Source: JBAZOY01 sp041648505
GTDB taxonomy: Bacteria > Desulfobacterota > Syntrophia > Syntrophales > CG2-30-49-12
Length of the DNA: 51,342 nt
Assembly (NCBI GenBank): GCA_041648505.1
Contig: JBAZOY010000010.1
Span: 1-51,342 of the forward strand
Direction: 5' to 3'
Made by a program: the position numbers and the translations under genes. Shown here in pieces: positions 14,400 through 23,619 of this stretch. The notes beneath the pieces are model-generated. The model was given only the letters and a program-made list of their open reading frames with translations. It was not told where the DNA came from and did not search any database. Position 1 is the stretch's first letter; every line of letters starts with the position of its first letter.

Positions 14400-15297
14400 T
14401 GATTAACCTCCTATAAGTCAAGCGGCGTCCATTGCCATTATAGAAAGCTTTCGCAAAAGTTGAAATATCTGGTTCATCTTTGGTGTTTTGACGGAAACAA
14501 AATTCATTTACATACCTATCAAGATGCACCTCACTCATTTGATGATATATACCATAAAAGCCTCTTTTCAACAAAGCCCAGAATGATTCCACTCCATTAG
14601 TCGAGGCCATTCCATTGACATACTCACCAACCGAATGATTAACCGCTTCATGGTTGTAATCCAACAATCCTTGATATGCCCTATGGTCATCTGTATACAC
14701 GATTGCGCCCTTGCATACAACTTTTTTAATTTCACCGTGCAGTGTTTCAGTTGTTGTGTCTTTTACTGCTCTGGCCTTGATTCTTCCGTTTCTCTCTTTA
14801 AGTCCCATTACTGTGATTTTACCAACTGTGCCGCGTCCAGCGTTCAGCTTTTTGTCAAAATGTTTGTTCTTTTCCTTACCGCCGATATATGTTTCATCAA
14901 CCTCAATGGTGCCATCAAGCAAGCCGCCTTTTTCCTTAAACTCCTCTCTTATCCGATGTGCCAAAAACCACGCTGTTTTCTGCGTTACTCCAAGGGTATG
15001 AGCTAACTGAACGCTTGAAAAGCCTTTCCGATGCGTGGTCAATAGCCACGTTGCCATTATCCATTGTTGAAGAGTAACCTTGCTTTCAGCTAAAACAGAG
15101 CCGGTTCTAACGGTAAACTGTTTTTTGCAATGAGCGCACTTAAAACGCTTTTGCTTTTCTAAACGATATAGTTTATAACCACCACAATGAGGGCAATACA
15201 TGCCGCGAGGCCAGCGAGCTTTGATAATGAAATCTTCACACGCTTTTTCGTCGGGGAACTTTTTGAAGAAATCAAAAACATCTAATTGGTCTTTCAT
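14389..15297 (-). CDS. IS1595-family transposase
   Basis: An N-terminal zinc ribbon (CPHC at 35-38, CAHC at 54-57) and an ISXO2-like DDE-type catalytic domain: D134 in EVDETYIGG, D203/D204 in YTDDH, and NGVESFWALLKRG (234-246) for the third acidic region. Length 302 is normal and no frame break is seen, so it should be active. AAGGAGG lies six bases before the ATG. It belongs to the subgroup with the GGG-type ends seen here. The start of the methyltransferase is embedded in its 3-prime end, so cargo expression is tied to the transposase transcript. No methyltransferase promoter of its own is apparent. Confidence 0.95.
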   Translation of the reverse strand: MKDQLDVFDFFKKFPDEKACEDFIIKARWPRGMYCPHCGGYKLYRLEKQKRFKCAHCKKQFTVRTGSVLAESKVTLQQWIMATWLLTTHRKGFSSVQLAHTLGVTQKTAWFLAHRIREEFKEKGGLLDGTIEVDETYIGGKEKNKHFDKKLNAGRGTVGKITVMGLKERNGRIKARAVKDTTTETLHGEIKKVVCKGAIVYTDDHRAYQGLLDYNHEAVNHSVGEYVNGMASTNGVESFWALLKRGFYGIYHQMSEVHLDRYVNEFCFRQNTKDEPDISTFAKAFYNGNGRRLTYRRLINAS

Positions 15298-15323
15298 AAT
15301 AGCCTCCTTCTTTATTTGATATT

Positions 15324-15352
15324 ATGATAACCATTAGCGTTTGGTTTGTCAA
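15324..15352 (-). promoter_or_regulatory. Sigma-70-type promoter of the transposase operon
   Basis: TTGACA (15352-15347) and TATCAT (15329-15324) are spaced by 17 bases, close to consensus, 27 bases ahead of the transposase ATG. It would drive transposase, methyltransferase and endonuclease together. Confidence 0.7.
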
Positions 15353-15395
15353 GTCTTTTTTTAAATTATTTTTGTAGATGGATTAACTAACGTGG

Positions 15396-15420
15396 TAGGT
15401 TACTCATGTATATAAGTCCC
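15396..15420 (-). repeat. Right terminal inverted repeat of the IS1595-type transposon
   Basis: On the minus strand it reads GGGACTTATATACATGAG and ends TAACCTA; 22 of 25 positions match the left repeat. Confidence 0.93.
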
Positions 15421-15428
15421 TAAATTTG
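15421..15428. repeat. 8-bp target site duplication, right copy
   Basis: TAAATTTG, identical to 12790-12797. It lies 40 bases before the EF-G start codon, so the transposon entered the leader of that gene. Confidence 0.95.
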
Positions 15429-15467
15429 GCAGTAAAACAGTAAAAATGCGCTAAAAGAAGGTAAATA

Positions 15468-17537
15468 ATGCAGAATAAACTGGAAAAAATAAGAAACATC
15501 GGTATCAGTGCACATATTGATTCCGGCAAGACAACTCTTACCGAAAGGATTCTTTACTATACTCATCGCATCCACGCTATCCATGACGTAAAAGGAAGAG
15601 ATGGTGTAGGGGCAACCATGGATTTTATGGAACTGGAAAAAGAACGGGGCATTACCATTCAATCCGCAGCGACTTATTGCACTTGGAAAGATTACTCTGT
15701 CAATATCATTGATACGCCTGGCCACGTAGACTTTACCATCGAGGTTGAGAGGGCTCTTCGTGTGCTTGACGGTGCAATCCTGGTTCTCTGTGCAGTTGGG
15801 GGGGTTCAGTCACAGTCGGTTACCGTGGATCGGCAAATGGTCCGATATAAAGTGCCAAGGCTCGCTTTCATCAATAAATGTGACAGAACGGGAGCCGATC
15901 CAATTCGGGTAGTTCGCCAACTCAGAGAAAAATTAAACCATAATGCCGTACTTTTGCAAATACCATTGGGTTTGGAATCTAATCATTGTGGCGTAATAGA
16001 TCTTATTACCATGAAAGCCTATGCTTTTGAGGGTGAACACGGAGAGCAGATACTTGAAAGCGAAATACCTGCGGAATTCATGGAACCGGCCCGGGAAAAG
16101 AGAGCAGAAATGCTGGATGCCATATCTCTTTTTTCGGACGAGCTCACGGAAGGAATACTCGAAGATCGGGTTACCGAGGAATTAATTCATGATGCCGTCC
16201 GCAAGGGGACGTTGTCTCTCCGATTGATACCGGTGCTTCTCGGCTCAGCCTATAAGAACAAAGGCGTTCAAAGGCTTCTTGACGCGATCTGTTCGTATCT
16301 TCCAAGCCCACTGGACTGCCATACTGTAGCACTGGATTTGGACAAAAATGAAGCAGAAGTGTTCCTGAAGACTGACGAAGGTCTTCCGTTGGTTATGCTC
16401 GCATTTAAGTTGGAAGTCAGCCGTTACGGACAGCTTACTTATGTACGCATCTACCAGGGAATTCTACAGAAAGGAAGTAATATTGCCAACATGCGCACCG
16501 GAAAAAAATCCAAAGTGGGGCGCATTATTAGAATGCACGCCGATCAGATGGAGGATATTGATAATGCGTATGCCGGAGACATCGTCGCCCTTTTCGGAAT
16601 TGAATGTTCTTCCGGCGATGCCTTTACCGATGGGCGCGTACGCTATGTTATGTCATCTATGCATGTCCCTGAGCCGGTCATTTCACTGGCCATCAAGCCC
16701 AAAGACAACAAAGCAGAAATGAATGTCAGTAAAGCACTCATGCGCTTTACTAAAGAGGACCCGACCTTTAGAAGTTACCTGGATGGTGAAACCGGTGAGA
16801 CCATTATTTGCGGCATGGGAGAGTTGCACTTGGACGTCTATGTCGAGCGGATGCGTAGAGAATACCAGGCCGAAGTCTCGACGGGAGCGCCTATGGTCGC
16901 TTACAGAGAAACGATAACTCGTCGTGCGGACTTTAATTACACGCATAAGAAGCAAACGGGAGGCTCCGGCCAGTTCGGACGCGTAGCCGGATTTTTAGAA
17001 CCTAATCCCGATGGAGATTATCGGTTTATCAATAAGATTACAGGAGGAGCCATCCCTACGGAGTTTATTCCCTCCTGCGATAAAGGTTTCCAGGCGTGTT
17101 TGAAGAAGGGTTCTTTTGCCGGTTTCCCGATAGTGGGAGTGCAGGTTACCATAAATGACGGTTCGGTGCATTCTGTTGATTCGTCGGATTTGGCATTTCA
17201 GCATGCAGCGATTGGCGCTTTTCGTGAAGCTTATTCCCGAGCCTGGCCGATTCTGCTGGAACCTTTGATGCGAGTAGTTGTGGAAACCCCTTCGGAATAT
17301 CAGGGAACTATATTGGGAACATTAAATCAGCGGCGTGGTATGATTATAAGCACATCTGAAAACGGTGCATTTACAAGTATAGAAGCGGAAGTGCCTCTGT
17401 CCGAGATGTTCGGCTATTCTACCGTGTTACGTTCAGCAACCCAGGGTAAAGCTGAATTCACCATGGAATTCGCACGTTACAATACTGTACCAAAGAACAT
17501 AGCGGAACAGGTAATAAGAGATCAGAGTGTGAATTAG
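15468..17537 (+). CDS. Elongation factor G paralogue (EF-G-like GTPase)
   Basis: A 689-residue translational GTPase with all EF-G domains: G1 HIDSGKTT (16-23), switch I RGITIQSAATYC, DTPGHVDFTIEVERALRVLDGA, NKCDRTGAD, then domains II-V with GMGELHLDVYVERMRREY and SSDLAFQHAAIGAF and EAEVPLSEMFGYS. EF-G moves tRNAs and mRNA through the ribosome or helps recycling. The G1 reads DSGKT where the main bacterial EF-G has DAGKT, a form known from paralogues such as mitochondrial EFG1 and EF-G2-like proteins. It is not in a ribosomal protein operon; it stands alone with the ATPase 11 bases downstream. That points to a special or auxiliary EF-G. The ribosome site AGAAGGT precedes the ATG. The transposon sits just upstream. 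Confidence 0.92.
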   Translation: MQNKLEKIRNIGISAHIDSGKTTLTERILYYTHRIHAIHDVKGRDGVGATMDFMELEKERGITIQSAATYCTWKDYSVNIIDTPGHVDFTIEVERALRVLDGAILVLCAVGGVQSQSVTVDRQMVRYKVPRLAFINKCDRTGADPIRVVRQLREKLNHNAVLLQIPLGLESNHCGVIDLITMKAYAFEGEHGEQILESEIPAEFMEPAREKRAEMLDAISLFSDELTEGILEDRVTEELIHDAVRKGTLSLRLIPVLLGSAYKNKGVQRLLDAICSYLPSPLDCHTVALDLDKNEAEVFLKTDEGLPLVMLAFKLEVSRYGQLTYVRIYQGILQKGSNIANMRTGKKSKVGRIIRMHADQMEDIDNAYAGDIVALFGIECSSGDAFTDGRVRYVMSSMHVPEPVISLAIKPKDNKAEMNVSKALMRFTKEDPTFRSYLDGETGETIICGMGELHLDVYVERMRREYQAEVSTGAPMVAYRETITRRADFNYTHKKQTGGSGQFGRVAGFLEPNPDGDYRFINKITGGAIPTEFIPSCDKGFQACLKKGSFAGFPIVGVQVTINDGSVHSVDSSDLAFQHAAIGAFREAYSRAWPILLEPLMRVVVETPSEYQGTILGTLNQRRGMIISTSENGAFTSIEAEVPLSEMFGYSTVLRSATQGKAEFTMEFARYNTVPKNIAEQVIRDQSVN

Positions 17538-17548
17538 GAGGTTATTCA

Positions 17549-18256
17549 ATGGATATAGAAAGTCCAAGCGTCATTGAATTGGTTCATAGAGCTTTAGGAA
17601 GTCCTTTAAAAAGAGGAGAACTGGGTGTCATGCTGGCTAGTGCGGGTGTGGGAAAGACTGCGTGTTTGACTCATATTGCCTTGGAACAGCTTCTCCATGG
17701 CCTTCCTGTGCTTCATGTCTGTATTAATGACGTTCCAGAAAAAATCAAGTTATGGTATCTTGAGTTTCTCAATAACATCGCCGCTTGCCGGCCAGGCGTT
17801 GAACTTGCCGGACTTCAGCACCGCATTGAGCCATTACGCTTCATTATGGCCTATCTGCATCAGACTTTCAGCACGGATAAGCTCGAGCAAAGTCTGCGAA
17901 ACCTCAGGGAACAGACCAAGTTTAACCCTTCATTGGTAGTGTTGGACGGCATAGATTTTGACCGGACGACCCGATCAACAATCGAATCGCTTAGAGATTT
18001 CGCGCAAAGAAACGAACTGTCTATATGGATGTCCGCTCGTATTCACCGGCACATCAACACTACCAATGAGCGGGGTATCCCTTACCCATGTAATGAAACA
18101 GACGATCTATTCGACGCAATATTTTTGCTCGAAACTGTTTTAGAGGCCGTTCAACTAAAGGTGCTCAAGCATGCTGATGCCTATCAGCCGAAATATCCCG
18201 TGATCTTTCTCCACCCTCAGACTTATATGTTACAGCTGATCGAAGGGACTCATTGA
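17549..18256 (+). CDS. RecA/KaiC-like P-loop ATPase of unknown function
   Basis: The 235-residue protein has a Walker A site SAGVGKTA (31-38), a Walker B-like stretch SLVVLDGIDFD (128-138) and an overall RecA/KaiC-like arrangement: a short N-terminal helix (VIELVHRALGSPLKRGELGV) and a conserved HVCIND after the first helix. AGGAGG lies eight bases before the ATG. The pair with the EF-G gene (11 bases) suggests that the two act together or are coregulated; I infer this from spacing only. KaiC-like ATPases commonly bind nucleic acid or gate assembly. Only the single ATPase domain is present. No known gene symbol fits. It ends with 240 bases of empty sequence before the convergent UPF0280 gene. 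Confidence 0.7.
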   Translation: MDIESPSVIELVHRALGSPLKRGELGVMLASAGVGKTACLTHIALEQLLHGLPVLHVCINDVPEKIKLWYLEFLNNIAACRPGVELAGLQHRIEPLRFIMAYLHQTFSTDKLEQSLRNLREQTKFNPSLVVLDGIDFDRTTRSTIESLRDFAQRNELSIWMSARIHRHINTTNERGIPYPCNETDDLFDAIFLLETVLEAVQLKVLKHADAYQPKYPVIFLHPQTYMLQLIEGTH

Positions 18257-18499
18257 GAAACAATACACATGCTCAGCTGTAAAGTGATATCTTTGCAAAA
18301 TAGTGAGAATTGATCTTAGAAGGGGGTTAATTAAAGAGTTTCTCAGAATACATGCCATCACGCATTACAAAGCCGCTGAAGGAAATATCTGAGTGCGTGA
18401 CCGCGAGTTTTGTCTTTTCAGTGAGGTGGAACAGAACATACGGAGTTTTATTTTTTTTTAGATCGTGGAAGCTATAATAAAGTAGATATCATTCTAATT

Positions 18500-19219
18500 T
18501 TATACAAGTTCTACTGCTCCACATGCCCCCAGTTTATCATTCAGAATGATCACTATTCCGAGAACACCATTTATTTTTGCACCTGCCTCAAGAGCCTTTT
18601 TAATATCCCGTTCCCCTTTGACAAGGTTGCAGATAGATGTAGCGGCCGCATCGGCAAGTGGCGCTGATCTTGAACTGACACAAACAGCATCCGCACTGCC
18701 GAAGCTCAGGGAATGCCCTACAGTGCCCGATGATGTACAGATACCAAGGGGCATTTCTTCCGGTTTGATTTTCAGGGCAACTTTATAGCTGAGGGGGGAC
18801 TCGCCGGCAAAGATACCAACACGGACTTCATTTTCAGAATTCAGAAATATATCTCCCCCATTTTCTACGATGACATTGCGGGTTTCTTCAATGAGATCGC
18901 AGCCTACATACTGGGCAATAGCCCCTGCTACTGCTGCCATGGGACCTACATCTGCTGTTCGTGATGCCTCCAGCATATCCCTGATGATGGGGGGAGCCAG
19001 ATCGTCCCTCCGGATAGGATTAAGAGAAGTTAAAAACAGAGGATGACATGCGATATATGTTTCAATAAATTTCCTGTATCTGAAAACTGAATGTAGCGCT
19101 ACTTTTGTAAGATCCCTGTCGGAACTGATAAAAAGATCTGTTTCTCGAACACTTACATGAAAAGATGTGAGGTTGTTCTTTAAAATATTGTGGCGGTAGG
19201 TTCTTTCCCGATATTCCAT
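18500..19219 (-). CDS. UPF0280 family protein (ApbE-like fold)
   Basis: The protein resembles UPF0280 (related in fold to the flavin transferase ApbE): YRERTYRHNIL, TDLFISSDRDLT, GPMAAVAGAIAQYVG, VENGGDIFLN, GTVGHSLSFGSADAVCVSS and ADAAATSICN. The GPMAAVAGA, GGDI and ADAAAT motifs are shared with ApbE proteins, but the family's activity is not known to me. I start at ATG 19219 (MEYRERTY), 20 bases after the dnaE stop; an in-frame ATG 45 bases upstream would overlap dnaE by 26. It is cotranscribed with dnaE. About 239 residues, normal length. The gene is typical of anaerobes with Fe-S metabolism, an impression rather than proof. Confidence 0.85.
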   Translation of the reverse strand: MEYRERTYRHNILKNNLTSFHVSVRETDLFISSDRDLTKVALHSVFRYRKFIETYIACHPLFLTSLNPIRRDDLAPPIIRDMLEASRTADVGPMAAVAGAIAQYVGCDLIEETRNVIVENGGDIFLNSENEVRVGIFAGESPLSYKVALKIKPEEMPLGICTSSGTVGHSLSFGSADAVCVSSRSAPLADAAATSICNLVKGERDIKKALEAGAKINGVLGIVIILNDKLGACGAVELV

Positions 19220-19238
19220 CCGAGAAGATATCTTCCTT

Positions 19239-22200
19239 TCAGATAAATCGTGTAGTGCCGACACCCAGAATATGTTCCGCCTCAGTTTTTATCTGTTCTG
19301 ATATATCGAGTCTGCAATCGTCGCCGAGATAGACAACGGTTTCGCAACGATCATTCAAGAGATGGATAAAGGCTTCATACCTGCCTTCGTGCTTTTTAAC
19401 CAATTGTTTCAGGGATTCAATATCATTATGAGAGACTTTTGCGAGGTCAATCATAAAATGAACGGAGTTAAATTCCTGAGCGGCCGCATCGGCTAAAGGA
19501 CTAATTTCTGAGGCAATCACCTTGAAACTATCCTCCCCCACATCGAGCGTTCCCTTAATCAGAACGGGTTCTTCATCATGTAAGAGGTCATAGGCGCTCT
19601 TATATAAATCGGCGAAGAATATCACAGTGACTGATCCCTTGAGGTCCTCAACAGTTACGTAGGCCATGACATCTTTTTTCTTCGTTGTCACTTCCCGGAT
19701 ATTGCTGATGATACCACCAAAGGTGAGTACTTCCCTGTCTTTTCTTTCCACGATATTTGACGAGTCCACATTAGTGATGAGAGTAAGTCTGTCGACAAAT
19801 CTTGCAAGGGGATGGCTGGTAATATAAAACCCGAGAGTTTCCTTTTCATAGGCAAGCAGTTCTTTGTGGTTCCATTCCGGCACATCGTCCATAGTCAACT
19901 CATGAGTAGTGTTGTGACCTGATGGATCATCTGTTCCAAAGGCATCAAAGAGACCGGTCTTAGGTGCTTTTCTTTTCTTTTGTTTTTTCTGAGCGTCTTC
20001 CATGATATTTTCATAACAGGAAAATAATTGCCGCCTATTATTGTTCAGTTGATCAAATGCCCCGCATTTGATTAGACTTTCCACTACACGTTTGTTGACC
20101 TTTCTTGTGTCTATACGATTACAGAAATCATAAAAAGATGTGAAATCACCCTTGTCTTTCCTGACAGAGATAATTGAGTCAATGGCACTTGCCCCAACAT
20201 TCTTCACGGCAGCAAGACCAAATCTGATATTATCACCTGCCATGCTGAAATCACGCTGAGAATCATTGATATCTGGAGGCAGAACATCGATACCCATATC
20301 TTTACAACTACTGATATACTTAATGATCTTATCTCTATTGTCCTTCTCACTGGTAAGAAGGGAAGCCATGAACTCTACGGGATAATGGGCTTTCAGAAAA
20401 GCAGTCTGATATGAAATCATGGCATAGGCGGCACTGTGGGACTTGTTAAATCCATATTCTGCAAAGGTCTCCATTTGTTCCCAGATTTTCCCTGCCTTTT
20501 TCTCCGGTATTTTTCTCTTTTTAGCCCCCTCGAAAAACTTTGGCTTCTCCTTTTCCATCTCGGAAGTTTTTTTCTTGCTCATAACTTTGCGGAGTATATC
20601 AGCTTCGGCCATTGTATAGTTGCCGATTATACTGGCTATCTGCATAACCTGTTCCTGATAGAGAATCACACCATATGTGTCTTTTAATATGTCCTGCAAT
20701 TCGGGGACTTCATAGACAATTTTCGTCTTACCCTGTTTTCGCGAGATAAATTCGGGAACCATACCCATCGGACCGGGGCGATAAAGGGCTATAAGCGCTA
20801 TTAAGTCTTCAATGCAGTCAGGCTTCATGCGCACAAGGATGTCTTTCATGCCGGAGCTTTCCAGTTGAAAAATGCCGTCTGTCGCTCCTCTAATAAGCAG
20901 TTGATAGGTCATCTCGTCGTCGAGGGGAAGCGAATTGATGTTTAGCTCCGAATCCTTCTCCCTGTTCTCCGACTCCTCGATAAACTGAAGGGTATTCTTA
21001 ATGACGGTTAGTGTTTTTAATCCAAGAAAATCAAATTTTGTCAGGCCCACCGTTTGGAGATCATTCATGGAATATTGGGTTACAACATCATCTTTGGGAC
21101 TTTTACAGAGAGGAACCCGCTCCACAAGAGGTACATCGGAAATAACCACCCCCGCCGCATGAGTGGACATATGCCGATTCAGACCTTCAAGCGAACGGGA
21201 AAGAGTAAGGAGCTTCTTGATTTTTTTAGAGCTTTTTTCTCTCTCTATAAGACGCGGTTCCATTTCCATCGCCTTTTCCAGAGAGATATTCGGGAAGTTG
21301 GGAACTAGTTTGGCAATGGCATCTACCTCGCCGTAGGGGATATTCAGCGCTCTTCCAACATCCCGGATAACCCCCCTTGCCTGCATCTTACCAAAAGTGA
21401 TAATTTGGGCAACCCTTTCCGGGCCGTACTTTTCTGTAACATACCGGATTATCTCTTCTCTTCCTTCCTGACAGAAATCAATGTCTATATCGGGCATGCT
21501 CTTCCTGTCGGGATTGAGGAATCTTTCAAAGAAAAGCCCATAACGTATAGGATCAATGTTGGTGATCCCCAGGGCATAGGCAACAAGGCTTCCGGCAACG
21601 GAACCCCTTCCAGGTCCTACCGGGATATTTTTCCGTTTCGCGTAGTTCACGAAATCCGACACAATAAGAAAATATCCGGCAAAACCCATGGAACGGATGA
21701 TTTCCAGTTCCCGCTTAAGCCGCTTTTCATATTTCTCACAAAGTTCCTCTCCAGTGGAGTGCAGGGGAAAAAGAGTTTTTAACCCTTCCTTTGCCATTTT
21801 TCCCAGATGTTCATCCAGTGTTTCTTCCGTCGTAATTTCGAAGCGGGGAAGGAAAAAGCTGCCCAGCTCAAGGGTTAGATTGCATCTTTCTGCAATCTTT
21901 ATCGTGTTTTCAATAGCTTCAGGACAATAGCTGAAAAGATTCTTCATCTCCTCAGGTGATCTGAAATAGAATTGATCTGTTCCGAATCGCATCCGGTCGG
22001 GGTTCTCAAGGGTCTTGCCAGTCTGGATACATAGTAGAGCTTCATGAGCCTCGACATCTTCCCGGTTGAGATAATGGCAATCATTTGTTGCCACGAGGGG
22101 TATGGAAAGTTCCCGGCTTATTTCAAGCAGCCCCGTGTTGACTGTTTCCTGCTCCGGAATACCGTTTTCCATAATTTCGAGATAAAAATTGCCTCCACCG

Positions 22201-22706
22201 AAGATTTCTCCATATTCCCCTGCAACTTTTTGGGCAGCCTCTTTGTTCCCCTTAAGTAAAAGATCCGGTATCTCCCCGTGCATACAGGCGCTCATCCCTA
22301 TAAGCCCCTCGTGATACTGGTTAAGGATTTCTTTGTCCACCCGCGGGCGATAATAAAATCCCTCCAAGTACCCTGCTGTAGAAAGCTTTACGAGATTTTT
22401 GTACCCATGGATATTCTTGACAAGTACTACCAGATGGTAAAAATTTTCCCCCGAACCGGATACATTACGGTCGCTACGACTTTTCGGAGCTACATAAAGC
22501 TCACATCCTATAATAGGTTTGACCCCATGTTTGTAAGCATGTTGATAAAAATCAATAACCCCGAACATATTGCCGTGATCGGTTATAGCAACGGCAGGCA
22601 TCTTAAATTCTTTAACCTTCTTGAAAAGGTCATCGGGGCGGATGGCACCGTCTAGTAAGCTATACTGTGTGTGGACATGAAGATGAACAAAGTCTATATG
22701 TTTCAT
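19239..22706 (-). CDS. dnaE: DNA polymerase III alpha subunit
   Basis: The replicative polymerase of 1155 residues. The PHP domain shows HLHVHTQYSLLDG (8-20) and AITDHGN; the catalytic palm has MPDIDIDF (404-411) with two of the metal-binding aspartates, and the GPGRGS stretch just before it. A helix-hairpin-helix follows (FAEYGFNKSHSAAYA, PPDINDS) and an OB domain near the C-terminus (GGIISNIREV, YVTVEDLKGSVTVIFF). The start at ATG 22706 (MKHIDFVHLH) has GGGAGG nine bases upstream; another ATG at 22715 abuts the same site and is less likely. It is followed by the UPF0280 gene. Confidence 0.98.
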   Translation of the reverse strand: MKHIDFVHLHVHTQYSLLDGAIRPDDLFKKVKEFKMPAVAITDHGNMFGVIDFYQHAYKHGVKPIIGCELYVAPKSRSDRNVSGSGENFYHLVVLVKNIHGYKNLVKLSTAGYLEGFYYRPRVDKEILNQYHEGLIGMSACMHGEIPDLLLKGNKEAAQKVAGEYGEIFGGGNFYLEIMENGIPEQETVNTGLLEISRELSIPLVATNDCHYLNREDVEAHEALLCIQTGKTLENPDRMRFGTDQFYFRSPEEMKNLFSYCPEAIENTIKIAERCNLTLELGSFFLPRFEITTEETLDEHLGKMAKEGLKTLFPLHSTGEELCEKYEKRLKRELEIIRSMGFAGYFLIVSDFVNYAKRKNIPVGPGRGSVAGSLVAYALGITNIDPIRYGLFFERFLNPDRKSMPDIDIDFCQEGREEIIRYVTEKYGPERVAQIITFGKMQARGVIRDVGRALNIPYGEVDAIAKLVPNFPNISLEKAMEMEPRLIEREKSSKKIKKLLTLSRSLEGLNRHMSTHAAGVVISDVPLVERVPLCKSPKDDVVTQYSMNDLQTVGLTKFDFLGLKTLTVIKNTLQFIEESENREKDSELNINSLPLDDEMTYQLLIRGATDGIFQLESSGMKDILVRMKPDCIEDLIALIALYRPGPMGMVPEFISRKQGKTKIVYEVPELQDILKDTYGVILYQEQVMQIASIIGNYTMAEADILRKVMSKKKTSEMEKEKPKFFEGAKKRKIPEKKAGKIWEQMETFAEYGFNKSHSAAYAMISYQTAFLKAHYPVEFMASLLTSEKDNRDKIIKYISSCKDMGIDVLPPDINDSQRDFSMAGDNIRFGLAAVKNVGASAIDSIISVRKDKGDFTSFYDFCNRIDTRKVNKRVVESLIKCGAFDQLNNNRRQLFSCYENIMEDAQKKQKKRKAPKTGLFDAFGTDDPSGHNTTHELTMDDVPEWNHKELLAYEKETLGFYITSHPLARFVDRLTLITNVDSSNIVERKDREVLTFGGIISNIREVTTKKKDVMAYVTVEDLKGSVTVIFFADLYKSAYDLLHDEEPVLIKGTLDVGEDSFKVIASEISPLADAAAQEFNSVHFMIDLAKVSHNDIESLKQLVKKHEGRYEAFIHLLNDRCETVVYLGDDCRLDISEQIKTEAEHILGVGTTRFI

Positions 22707-23341
22707 AATATCCATCCTCCCAGGAACTTGGGGCTTTCTTGATAATAATTACCATCAATGTGTTTACTGCAATCTTTTAGTTTCAAATACAGCCTCACAT
22801 TTATAGAAACACAAAGTAGGCCGGGTATATTGTTGTCTGCAGGGATGAACAATATTTTCTTATTCGCCATGCCAGGGTGAAACAATTTTACTTTATCGCT
22901 TAAGCCATTGATTAAGTCCAGACTTTTTTAAGCCAGTTGTGGGCAACCTGCAACTGACCTTCAGGTAATACAATTTGGCAATTACCTTATCCTGATCACT
23001 GCTTTGAGAGATTTTTAACAGTTGTATTTAACGGCGCCCGAAAATGTTTTTCTGTTTTTCTTGAGCGTGATCATTTCGCGATGATGGAAGATCAGCAGGG
23101 GAGGGGGATGAATAGAAAAAAGCTCAGATCGGCTGAAAGATATATAATATTCTCATGCCGCAGGTGAGAAGAACGAAATAGCCTTTTACATCAGATTTAC
23201 TTATCTCCACATTACAAAGATACAAGAATTTACTGGTCTGAAGGTTACATATATGGCCGGAAATGATTTATCAAAAAGCAAAGTGTACTATGTCACTTTA
23301 TACTGTTTTATAACATTTCATAATAGCTTCTAAGATATTAA
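22707..23341. other. Intergenic region upstream of dnaE
   Basis: 635 bases without a convincing gene. A 60-codon minus-strand frame touches the dnaE start, but has no start site or homology. A CAGTTG/CAACTG short dyad lies near 22934-22956. I see no RNA motif, promoter or operator that can be stated with confidence. Confidence 0.5.
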
Positions 23342-23418
23342 TGGCGGGGCCGATGGGACTCGAACCCACGCCCTCCGGCGTGACAGGCCGGCGTTATAAC
23401 CAACTTAACTACGACCCC
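23342..23418 (-). tRNA. tRNA-Asp (GTC)
   Basis: A 77-base cloverleaf: acceptor GGGGTCG pairs with CGGCCCC, D-loop TAGTTAAGTTGGTTATA, anticodon loop CTGTCAC with GTC, T-arm GGTTCGAGTCCC and an encoded CCA at 23344-23342. No intron. Same strand as tRNA-Val and lon. Confidence 0.97.
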
Positions 23419-23493
23419 GCAACATATTTTTCTTTCTGCTATCATCAAACCAGCCAAAACAACCTCACAACAGGAAAGATTTCTTCATTTTCA

Positions 23494-23569
23494 TGGTGGG
23501 CGGAACAGGACTCGAACCTGTGACATCCACGGTGTAAGCGTGGCGCTCTCCCAGCTGAGCTACCCGCCC
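23494..23569 (-). tRNA. tRNA-Val (TAC)
   Basis: A 76-base cloverleaf: acceptor GGGCGGG, D-loop AGCTCAGCTGGGAGA, anticodon loop CTTACAC with TAC, T-arm AGGTTCGAGTCCT, and encoded CCA. Lies 50 bases downstream of lon on the same strand, in a likely tRNA pair with tRNA-Asp. Confidence 0.97.
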
Positions 23570-23619
23570 CATTTAACACGTATCATAAAGATATGCAATA
23601 AAATAAATACCTCCTGTTA

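Larger units (their letters stand above)
12798..15420 (-). mobile_element. IS1595-family transposon carrying a restriction-modification system (2623 bp)
   Basis: The unit holds, in transcription order on the minus strand, an IS1595-type transposase, a DNA methyltransferase and an MvaI/BcnI-type endonuclease. Its ends are inverted repeats beginning GGGACTTATATAC (25 bp, 22 identical), and it is bounded by the perfect duplication TAAATTTG. The endonuclease stop codon lies inside the left repeat, so the passenger genes fill the element to its edge. Intact ends, an intact transposase frame and a perfect duplication point to a recent, possibly still mobile, insertion. IS1595 elements with passenger genes are known as a class; this cargo is what makes it notable. 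Confidence 0.93.

Noticed and set aside
22703..22885. 60-codon minus-strand frame whose stop overlaps the dnaE start
   Set aside because: The ATGA overlap is attractive, but there is no ribosome site and no homology; chance is more likely.
22934..22956. CAGTTG/CAACTG short dyad upstream of dnaE
   Set aside because: Six pairs and no T-run or context; below what I would call a regulatory element.
23341..23523. 60-codon plus-strand frame
   Set aside because: It is the antisense of tRNA-Asp and tRNA-Val; its sequence is of the well-known spurious type made by tRNA complements.
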